From contig NC_080046.1 in the NCBI RefSeq assembly GCF_012489685.1, positions 32,891,763 through 32,955,762 on the forward strand: a DNA stretch of 64,000 nucleotides, written 5' to 3'. The DNA comes from Lotus japonicus. Lineage: Eukaryota; Streptophyta; Magnoliopsida; Fabales; Fabaceae. Each line of letters begins with the position of its first letter. Position 1 is the stretch's first letter. Under the pieces are notes generated by a model that saw only the letters and a list, made by a program, of their open reading frames with translations, ran no database searches and was not told where the DNA came from. This document shows, piece after piece, positions 55,777 through 64,000 of this stretch. The position numbers and the translations under genes were made by a program.

Positions 55777-55950
55777 TGTTCCGTACTAGGGAGTTCTGAC
55801 GTTGGAAACTGACAGAAAGTAAACCCTAGCAGAGTGCTAAAAATATCACAAAAGGAATATTCTCATTAAATGTTCGAAAGGTACTTTTTACAAGGGGTTG
55901 ACCTCTCCTTTTATAGAGGGAATGATCATAACGTGGACTGTCACTGTACT
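55777..55950 (-). mobile_element. Inverted fragment of a Tat-type LTR
   Basis: On the minus strand the order is CCCTCTATAAAAGGAGAGGTC, CCTTGTA, TTTAATGAGAATAT, CTCTGCTAGGGTTT, parallel to 21956-22070 of the Tat 5' LTR. It fits exactly between two Tekay-like LTRs. Homology is patchy, so it comes from another member of the family. Confidence 0.65.
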
Positions 55951-58900
55951 TGTAAGGCCCAAGATTTTAAGCTTAGGATCAGTGGAAGAGATTTCCATTT
56001 ACGATTAGGGTTGATGTATTGTGAAGGGAAACCTGAACTAGAGTTTACCAAATGAAATAAATTTAGGAAGGAGAAAGTTCAGGAAAAGTCAAAGGATCGT
56101 ATCGAAGTCGATAAAAGTTATAGCACGATCGTTATACGCTTAAACCTAGGTCAGAAACCCTAGTATATAGCTAATTTTCACTTTTAGGCACGACGGAAGT
56201 TAATTCCAAAAATCTTCAGAGAAATGTTAGAACTTCTCTTTTTCCATATATCACAATCGTTTCGAGGCGAAACTCTAGGATCTACGAACGTCCGATTCCA
56301 ATCATCGGAAGTTTGCCGAAACCGAATCCCTGGTATTTCAAAACCCTAGAATTTCTCGACAATGAAGACTTTATCTATTCAGAACTTCAAATGAATATTC
56401 TACACGCGTACACCCATTTCTCTTGATGATTTCAATCTTTCTTCCGAAGGAAGTTTTCTATTCCGACATTCGATGCAAAAAGCAACTTATCGGGTAAAAT
56501 AGTTTTATACCGACTATGCTTTAGTTGCCAAAAATACAAAGAGACCTCATTTTAGTTTTGGAATTCTTTCGCCAAAACCTATCTATTAATTCACGGAGAA
56601 TGACGCCGGAAAAATCAGATTCGCGAAACTTTCATTTTCCCGCGAATTTCCAACCTTTATATATAGCAAAGAAAGGAAGAAAAACTCAAATTTTCCACCA
56701 TTTTCCCCACCCAAACCCGCGGCCAAGAAGGAGAAGAAGGAGGAAGAGATTTTGTTCAATCCTTGCTTGATCGTCGATCAATCAGTTGCTGCTTCAAGGC
56801 TTCGAGGTATAGTCGCTAATCCTTACCTCTGATCGCTTTTTCCATAGCTTTTCTGTAGAGTTTTCTGAGCGGATAGTTTATGGGTTTTTGCAAAACTATC
56901 CTGAATCTTTCATTTCTGATTCTAAACCTCTTCTATATGTGCCCAAGATCACTTCTGCCGGGTTAGATTTTCCGTTATGTCGCCGGAATTCCGCCGGAAT
57001 CAATTTGAGCCTAAAATACCCATTTTTGGAGTTTTTGGTGTAAAGCTTCAACCTTTAGGCTGAAAACTATCGCCTTAGCTTAGTGCTAGTAGGATTAGTT
57101 GTCATAAACGTCGTTGGTGACGTCCCTGCAAAATTTTATTTTTGGGATTTCAGTTTTGAAAATCCTAAGTTAAAAATCATGACCAAAATACCCCTGCGAC
57201 AGTTTTTGATCCGATAATTTTTCCGAGTTCAGAATACCCTTAGTTACGGCTTATGAAAGCATAGGAACCAAGTTTGATCGAAGAAAAATCGAACCCCACA
57301 ATTAACCAAAGTGGCCGAGCCCTATAGGGGGGAGGAGGAAAATTTCTTTTTCCGAAAACTTGTCCTTTCGCGCTAGATTATCGTACCTCGAAGTATGTAT
57401 TTCTTCGTGTAACCTTAGTAAGTATTGATAGTTTAGTTTCCGATAGATTCTGATAGTATTTCTGTGGTTTTGCTCTAAAGGTGATTTTGAGGAATTCCCT
57501 GAGGAACAAGGCTTTGTTGGTGAGGAAGCGTTAGACGATCATTCTGGAAAACCTTCAGGTGAGGGCTACTCACTGAACTATTAGCTAATGCTTTAGGTGT
57601 CGACGAATTCGACTTGATTTATTGTTTATGCACTTGTTTGTGTTTGACTGGAAAATGTTTTCTGAGGCTTCGGCTGACAATGATGAGTATTCATCTACTG
57701 ATTGTTTTTGAGATTGTCTTACATGCTATGTGCTATGTGGGTAATCTAGGATGTGTGGTGCATGCTTTATATGCTAAGTGCTAAGTGTTTATGATGCGAT
57801 TTATTGATATATGACATGTTGTTGATTGTGATGATTTAAATATGCTCTGTACTGGAATCTGAGATTCTGAATGGTGAGAATAGCGGGCAGGTCATGCCGA
57901 TTTTATTTTGAGAGTTTTGAGAAAGTTTGATAGGACGAACGAGGTTCGGGCCTTAATTTTGCTTAGTGGATCGAGACATCCTCTGGAAGCGACTTGGGAT
58001 TGGGAGATCCTGCAAATGTATAAGACTTGCGATAAGACAAAATGGAATCTATTTTATAAAGAAAATTCATAAGACCTTAAATAACCTCAAAATCTTTAAG
58101 TAATGATAACAACCTCGAAGGAAGGCATTGGAAGTCAAATCATAGTTTTGGGAAAACGAGGAGTGTCGTCGGATCCAAGTGTTGAGGAGTTTGGTAAGTT
58201 CTGAGTATGTTGGTACTCCTTCGCTTGTTGAGCAGTTTGTTAGCCATCCAAGGGATGAGCCGAGAAGCTTCACTGAGGCGTGAGACCTTGTGAATGCGGG
58301 ATACTCCACTGAGGCGTGAGACCTTGTGGAAAGCATGGAACTCCACTGAGGCGTGAGACCTTGTGAGAGCATGAAACTTCACTGAAGCGTGAGACTTCGT
58401 GAGAGTATTGATGACCCGAAGAGTCATCGTGAGTGGTTGCACTCATTTTATGATTATTGTATTTTGTCGCAGAATCGACTTTACCTTAGGGTAAGCTTTT
58501 AGAGACATTAATTTAGCTAGAACACGTGGCGACGTGTCGAGTGAGGTCGGAGACGTTGTTTGGCTAATCACTGCATTGCATGCACTCATTAAGTGGTTTA
58601 AACACGGCGAGATACCGGACCACGGCGGATTCCAAAATTGGTTATAAGACCAGGATTTTCGCGTAAGAGCGCTGCTAGGTGACTCTTAGTAGCAGACCGA
58701 AATGGCAGGCCTTCGGGTTTTATGCTGATCTGACTACATGATGATGTTGGAGTAAGAGGCATCACGAGCCGAAATGGTCCCACCGTGGCTGGTGTTAGGG
58801 CTGATCCGATGATGTCCATCCGTTCCGGATTGCATATTGGTTGACTGGGTTAACCTGCATATCATTTCATGCAACATGCATACTGACATAGTTGATGAGT

Positions 58901-59503
58901 GTGTTTGGTACTTGTTAATTCTATTTGAGGCATGTTAACTGTGATTTACTGTCGTTTATGTTCATTGAGAAATATGCAACCCTAGGATGTTATCCCTAGT
59001 TATAAGCCTAAGTGGCTATTATCTTATTTATATCTATTGGTGCTATTATTTACATAATTCTTTGGAGTTGACCCTCGCGTCTTCTGTGTGTGCTTTGGAG
59101 AACAAACGCCCTTTGTCAGATGTCTTTGGCGGGCTGATTCATGATGGTTCATCCTTCGGGAGGAACTAGGGTTGAGATGCGGGAACTGGAGCGTATCGCG
59201 GTAGCGAGAGGAGGACGGATGGTGTACATAGACTAGGTCGTTCCGGATTCAGATTCGGGCGACGATCATGCTAGCATGTAGGTTTTAGTGCTGGTGTGAG
59301 CTCCTCGAGATGGGATTAGTGTAGGAGTAGAGTCTTAGCTCTGAACATCATTTGTTTTCTTTGGGAACAGGGTAGTTTCCCACCTATAGCTTTTTGTGTG
59401 ATTTCTTTACGGGAATCACAGAGAGTTGGTTGGACTTAGGGGGTCTTATTTTCAGACCATTGGGTCAACTTATTCTCAGTTTTGAGGGATGGTGTTGCGG
59501 ACA
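55951..59503 (+). repeat. Second Tekay-like LTR, 3'-truncated
   Basis: Begins TGTAAGGCCCAAG and resembles the LTR at 53496 in its first 2.1 kb and the LTR at 49549-50967 in its last part (minisatellite, GTTGACCCTCGCG, CTTTTTGTGTG). It ends at about 59503, where the CRM-like LTR begins, roughly 280 bp short of the expected GTTACA end. No gene lies in it. It may be a solo LTR or the 5' LTR of an element split by the CRM insertion. Confidence 0.72.
58262..58405. repeat. 36-bp minisatellite, about 4 units
   Basis: CTTCACTGAGGCGTGAGACC-type units, the same family as 49549-49996 but with about a third of the copies. Confidence 0.85.
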
Positions 59504-59963
59504 TGATATGATTTGGGAACACATAGGATCGTCTTGAAAACCGGGGACAAAAGATAGGAACTTGACCCTAACCGCGACCTGCCGGTAGAACCAAAGTTAT
59601 CAAAGATAAAGGGGAACTTGACCCTAACCGCGACCTGCCGGTAGAACCAAAGTTATCAAGTTTAGTTCTTAACCCAAGAACAAATGGGAAGCTCTCACAA
59701 TATGAGAAAACTCAATATCATTCAGATTCAAAAACTGCTTTGTTCCATACATTGAGTCCCTATTTATAGGCTAAGTGGGATGCTACTCTTTCCAATAAGT
59801 AATAATGCTCCCACTAACATTTAATAGACTCCACTAGAGATTTATAGCTCCACTAGCATTGGAAACTTGAGTAAAAACCCACTGTTCCTAAAGATGAGTC
59901 AAAGGCTCATAAAAGACATTAAAAACCAACTAGGGGGAATACAAAATGTCATCAGAAAATTCA
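59504..59963 (-). repeat. 3' LTR of the CRM-like element (about 460 bp)
   Basis: Limits were inferred from TG...CA ends (minus strand TGAATTTTCTGATG ... ATCATATCA) and the preceding ATAGGGG tract; without the other LTR they are estimates. A TATA box (minus GCCTATAAATAGGG, about 59757-59771) is present. A 46-bp sequence starting GAACTTGACCCTAACCGCGA occurs twice, at 59558-59603 and 59614-59659. Confidence 0.65.
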
Positions 59964-60078
59964 CCCCTATATTAAATACGAAAATTCAAGAAAATAACTA
60001 AAATGGACTTATTTACTAAATATTAATGTCCATGAGTGCATCTTGAACATGCAGATTGGGTTCTTGGAAATTATGCCT

Positions 60079-63000
60079 TCAAGTTGGGTCCAAGTCATCA
60101 TCATTCTTGTGTTCAAGGAAATTGACCCACTTTGGAGTTGCTTCTAATTTATTCTGATATTCTTTTCCCTTGAGCTCCAAAATCAGTCCTTGCAAAGCTT
60201 GCTTCATTCTTTTGGTCTTGGACCTTGTCATTGGACCTCCTATTTCCTGCAAAGGGTCTTTGTCTGGGCTGGACCGATCCTCATCATTCCCTCCCTCTTC
60301 GAAAGGATTCGTCCTCGAATCAAACCCATCACCTACATCAAACAAAGATAGATCAGCCACATTAAAAGTAGAACTTATAGTTCCATATTCATTTTGCAAA
60401 TCCAGCTTGTAGGCGTTGTCATTGATCTTTTCTAATACTTGGAAAGGTCCATCTCCCCTTGGGTGCAATTTGGATTTTCTTTGAGTTGGAAATCTTTCTT
60501 TCCGCATATGAACCCAAACCCAATCTCCGGGTTCAAAAGTAATGCGAATACGCCCCTTATTAGCTTGCTTTGCATACTGCTTATTCCTTTTCTCAATGTT
60601 TGCTCTAACCTTGGCATGCAACTCCCTAACAAAATCTGCCTTTTTGTTTCCATCAAAATTAGCAAATTCATTAGTAGGTAAAGGTAAGATATCCAATGGA
60701 GTCAAAGGGTAAAAGCCATACACAACTTCAAACGGAGAGTAAGAAGTAGTAGAATGCACAGCTCTATTATATGCAAACTCAACATGTGGCAAACATTTTT
60801 CCCACTGTTTTAAATTCTTTTGAATGATTGCACGCAGCAAGGTAGTAAGTGTTCTATTCACAACCTCAGTTTGCCCATCCGTTTGTGGATGTGCAGTTGT
60901 AGAAAACAGAAGCTTAGTTCCTAACTTACTCCATAAAGTTCTCCAAAAGTGACTTAAGAATTTCACATCTCTGTCACTTACTATTGTTCTTGGTAATCCA
61001 TGCAAACGCACAACCTCTTTAAAGAACAAATCAGCAATATGTGTGGCATCATTTGTTTTGGAGCATGCAATGAAATGTGCCATTTTGCTAAACCTATCAA
61101 CAACCACAAATATGCTGTCCTTCCCACCCTGTGATTTAGGAAAACCTAAGACAAAATCCATTGAGATATCAGTCCAAGGTTGATTAGGAACAGGCAAAGG
61201 TGTATAGAAACCATGGGGCATCACTTTAGATTTGGCTTGCTTACATGTTATGCATTTTTCACAAACAGATTGCACATCATGTTTCATTTTAGGCCAAAAA
61301 AAATGCTCTTTCAAAATTTCTAAAGTCTTTTGAACCCCAAAATGTCCCATTAATCCACCACCATGAGTTTCCCTAACAAGCATTTCACGCAAAGAACAAA
61401 CAGGAACACACAATTTATCTTTCCTAAACAAGAAACCTTCATGTTTATAATAGTCCCCAAAAGCATGCTTAGAACAAGAATCCCATACCTGTCCAAAATC
61501 AAAGTCATTGGCATACAAGTCCTTGATATGCTCAAACCCAAGTAGTTTTGTTTGCAATGAAGTAAGCAATGCATACCTTCTAGACAAGGCATCAGCCACA
61601 ATGTTTTCCTTACCATTCTTGTACTTGATCACGTAAGGAAACATCTCAATGAACTCCAACCACTTGGCATGTCTTTTTTGAAGCTTTCCTTGAGAACTTA
61701 GGAACTTCAAGCTTTGATGGTCAGAATGGATGACAAACTCTCTTGGCCACAAATAATGCTGCCAATTTTGCAAAGTTCTTACCAATGCATAAAGCTCCTT
61801 GTCATATGTGGGATAATTCAACGCTGCTCCACTAAGCTTCTCACTAAAATATGCAATCGGTTTGGAATCCTGCATCAAAACAGCACCTATTCCAACACCA
61901 GAAGCATCACATTCAATTTCAAAAGCTTTATCAAAATTAGGCAAACAAAGCAAAGGTGCATTGGTCAGCTTATCTTTCAAAGAATTAAAAGCATATTCAT
62001 GCACATCATCCCACTTGAAAGTCACATTCTTTTTAACAAGTTCATTCAAAGGTGCAGCAATGGAACTAAAGTTCCTCACAAACCTTCGATAAAAACTTGC
62101 TAAACCATGAAAACTTCTTACCTCATTAGCATTCTTAGGTGTAGGCCATTCTCTAATTGCCTTGACCTTCTCTTCATCAACAGAAACTCCTTTAGAACTT
62201 ACAACAAAACCCAAAAATACAACAGATTCCATGCCAAAAGAACACTTTTGAAGGTTGGCATACAACTTGTTCTCTTTTAAAACACCAAACACAGCATGTA
62301 AATGTTCAACATGTTCATCTAGGGATTTGCTGTAAATTAAAATGTCATCAAAGTAGACTACAACAAATTTCCCAATGAAAGAACGCAAAACATGGTTCAT
62401 TAATCTCATGAATGTGTTGGGTGCATTAGTTAAGCCAAATGGCATCACTAACCACTCATATAAACCATATTTGGTTTTAAAAGCAGTTTTCCATTCATCA
62501 CCTTCCTTCATGCGAATTTGATGGTATCCACTTTTCAAATCAATTTTAGAAAACACACAAGAACCATGCAATTCATCAAGCATATCATCTAATCTAGGGA
62601 TAGGATATCTATACTTTACAGTGATTTTGTTTATGGCTCGGCAATCAACACACATGCGCCATGTTCCATCTTTCTTCGGAACTAAGATCACGGGAACAGA
62701 ACAAGGACTGAGGCTCTCCCTCACAAATCCCTTTTGCAACAACTCATCCACTTGCTTTTGAATTTCCTTTGCTTCCTCGGGACTCGTCCTATAAGCTGGC
62801 CTGTTTGGAAGTGAGGAACCAGGAATAAAGTCAATTTGATGCTCAATACCTCTTAAAGGAGGCAATCCTTGTGGTACATCTTCTGGAAAAATTTCAGCAA
62901 ACTCCTGCAACAATGAATTAACAGCACTAGGCAAAGAAGAGTTGAGATTGTTAGTGAAATAAACATCTTTGTACATGAGTACAAGCAAGTTCTCCCTTGC

Positions 63001-64000
63001 TAACAATGCACTCTCAACATCTCTTTTCTTGGCAAATGCACTTACTCTCTTATTTTTCTCTTCACTGCACTCATTTTTTTCTTTTTCTTTCTTTTTCTCA
63101 TTTTCATTTTTCTTACTTTTTCTCTCTTTTTCTTGAATGCTCACTTTTTCTTCTCTCAACTTACACTCTTTTGCGATTCTAATTTGATCAGCATATGCTT
63201 CAGCAGGTTTGAGAGGTGTCAACACAATGGTGCGATTGTTCATGGTAAAGGTATAGGTATTTTTGTACCCATTATGATCAACATTTCTATCAGATTGCCA
63301 TGGCCGCCCAAGAAGCAAGTGGCCCACATGCATAGGCACAACATCACAAAGAACCTCATCTTTGTATTTTCCAATGGAAAATGATACCAAAACCTGCTTA
63401 GTCACCCTTATGTCTCCACAATCATTGAGCCACTGAAGTCTATATGGATTAGGATGCTTTTTGGTTGGCAAGTTCAGTTTCTCGACCATCAAGGTGCTAG
63501 CAACATTAGTACAACTTCCACTGTCAATAACCATGCTACATACCTTTTCATTAATGAGGCACCTAGTATGGAAAATTTTATCACGTTGCTCCGCATCTTC
63601 ATCTTCCTTAGGCTGTATGCTAAGAGCACGCCTAGTAACAAGCAAATTTCCATGCACGGGTTCAGCCACTTCAACATCACTACAATCTTCTAACAGAGGC
63701 ATTTCATCATCACTTGAGCTCACACTCTCTATGTCTCCATTATCCAGCAAAATCATTGCTCTTTTGTTTGGACACTCAGAAGCAATATGCCCAATTCCTT
63801 GGCATCTGAAACATTTTATATCACGTGATCGTGAAGAAGAATTAGTTTCAGATTTACCTTTAGAGGATGCCATAGTAGACTTGGCCTTCACATTTTCTTT
63901 AGGATGGGAAATGGCTTTATTATTCTTCCAATTTGACTTCCAAGAAGTGCTTGAGGATGATGAGAATTTGGAGGAGGTTTTGGACTTCAATTGCTTTTCC
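60079..64000 (-). CDS. CRM-like gag-pol polyprotein, partial (N-terminus beyond window)
   Basis: At least 1303 codons open, with no in-frame stop to the window edge; the true start lies outside. Counting from 63990: zinc knuckle [14 protein letters not shown] at 60-73; protease [13 protein letters not shown] with DSG at 156-158; a Lys/Glu-rich stretch at 288-325; RT with [16 protein letters not shown] and active site YFDDILIYS at 546-554; RNase H starting [13 protein letters not shown] at about 694; integrase zinc region (H876, H883, C910, C913) and catalytic D945 (SMDFVLGF), D1006 (VSDRD) and E1042 (GQTEVVNRT). The C-terminal tail is basic ([10 protein letters not shown]); I do not see a canonical chromodomain with its aromatic cage. 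All catalytic motifs are intact. Confidence 0.93.
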   Translation of the reverse strand, partial: EKQLKSKTSSKFSSSSSTSWKSNWKNNKAISHPKENVKAKSTMASSKGKSETNSSSRSRDIKCFRCQGIGHIASECPNKRAMILLDNGDIESVSSSDDEMPLLEDCSDVEVAEPVHGNLLVTRRALSIQPKEDEDAEQRDKIFHTRCLINEKVCSMVIDSGSCTNVASTLMVEKLNLPTKKHPNPYRLQWLNDCGDIRVTKQVLVSFSIGKYKDEVLCDVVPMHVGHLLLGRPWQSDRNVDHNGYKNTYTFTMNNRTIVLTPLKPAEAYADQIRIAKECKLREEKVSIQEKERKSKKNENEKKKEKEKNECSEEKNKRVSAFAKKRDVESALLARENLLVLMYKDVYFTNNLNSSLPSAVNSLLQEFAEIFPEDVPQGLPPLRGIEHQIDFIPGSSLPNRPAYRTSPEEAKEIQKQVDELLQKGFVRESLSPCSVPVILVPKKDGTWRMCVDCRAINKITVKYRYPIPRLDDMLDELHGSCVFSKIDLKSGYHQIRMKEGDEWKTAFKTKYGLYEWLVMPFGLTNAPNTFMRLMNHVLRSFIGKFVVVYFDDILIYSKSLDEHVEHLHAVFGVLKENKLYANLQKCSFGMESVVFLGFVVSSKGVSVDEEKVKAIREWPTPKNANEVRSFHGLASFYRRFVRNFSSIAAPLNELVKKNVTFKWDDVHEYAFNSLKDKLTNAPLLCLPNFDKAFEIECDASGVGIGAVLMQDSKPIAYFSEKLSGAALNYPTYDKELYALVRTLQNWQHYLWPREFVIHSDHQSLKFLSSQGKLQKRHAKWLEFIEMFPYVIKYKNGKENIVADALSRRYALLTSLQTKLLGFEHIKDLYANDFDFGQVWDSCSKHAFGDYYKHEGFLFRKDKLCVPVCSLREMLVRETHGGGLMGHFGVQKTLEILKEHFFWPKMKHDVQSVCEKCITCKQAKSKVMPHGFYTPLPVPNQPWTDISMDFVLGFPKSQGGKDSIFVVVDRFSKMAHFIACSKTNDATHIADLFFKEVVRLHGLPRTIVSDRDVKFLSHFWRTLWSKLGTKLLFSTTAHPQTDGQTEVVNRTLTTLLRAIIQKNLKQWEKCLPHVEFAYNRAVHSTTSYSPFEVVYGFYPLTPLDILPLPTNEFANFDGNKKADFVRELHAKVRANIEKRNKQYAKQANKGRIRITFEPGDWVWVHMRKERFPTQRKSKLHPRGDGPFQVLEKINDNAYKLDLQNEYGTISSTFNVADLSLFDVGDGFDSRTNPFEEGGNDEDRSSPDKDPLQEIGGPMTRSKTKRMKQALQGLILELKGKEYQNKLEATPKWVNFLEHKNDDDLDPT

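Larger units (their letters stand above)
59504..64000 (-). mobile_element. CRM-like Ty3/Gypsy chromovirus, running off the right edge
   Basis: On the minus strand a long gag-pol frame (64000 to 60079) is followed by a polypurine-like ATAGGGG and an LTR (about 59963-59504). Domain order is Gypsy (RT and RNase H before integrase). The C-terminal tail ([37 protein letters not shown]) resembles CRM-clade elements of plants. The frame has no internal stop, so the element looks young. The 5' LTR and N-terminal Gag lie beyond base 64000. Confidence 0.85.

Noticed and set aside
53598..56770. Short plus- and minus-strand frames of 60-113 codons in the 53-57 kb region
   Set aside because: All lie in Tekay-like LTR sequence and show no conserved domain; equivalent frames are not kept between the two related LTRs.

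Overview
This is a plant nuclear window, most likely from a legume (Fabaceae). It holds one spliced cellular gene whose exons follow the plant LRR/ubiquitin-like protein typified by Arabidopsis At2g30105. Everything else is transposable elements of plant-specific lineages: Sirevirus and other Copia, Tat, Tekay-like and CRM-like Gypsy, Helitrons, hAT, TRIM, MITE and a LINE tail. The legume assignment is inferred from the element types; I cannot name a species. I saw no tRNA, rRNA or CRISPR array.

Layout. 1-3640 (minus): decayed Helitron carrying an RPA-like OB fold, a Rep (HUH) domain and a PIF1-like helicase. 4689-11699 (plus): intact ten-exon LRR/ubiquitin-like gene, whose introns hold a MITE, a TRIM, an LTR-like fragment and an 840-bp hAT element with a perfect 8-bp target duplication. 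11951-12490 (minus): LINE 3' tail. 13055-20355: decayed Copia element with short LTRs, split by a 2963-bp solo Gypsy LTR and cut at its 3' end by a Helitron terminus. 21716-29833: Tat-lineage Gypsy with gag, pol with two RNase H domains, and a spliced antisense ORF.

29834-49548: two Sirevirus-type (SIRE) Copia copies joined across a 100-N assembly gap (39891-39990). Each has gag-pol, a large envelope-like ORF and, on the opposite strand near the 3' LTR, a 130-codon coiled-coil-like ORF with a TATA box just upstream. 49549-59503: Tekay-like Gypsy parts (gag without pol, long LTRs with a 36-bp minisatellite, and a second LTR) separated by an inverted Tat-LTR fragment. 59504-64000 (minus): CRM-like Gypsy with a long intact gag-pol frame running off the window edge.

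Most active-looking elements: the first SIRE copy (1419-codon gag-pol and about 950-codon ORF2, both open) and the terminal CRM-like element. The Helitron, the 13-20 kb Copia and the Tat element carry stops, frameshifts or deletions. The second SIRE copy is broken mainly by 1-bp losses in homopolymer runs beside the gap, so its damage may be a consensus error. The observation I rate highest is the conserved antisense ORF of the SIRE copies, present in both with equal length, no gaps and its own promoter-like sequence.
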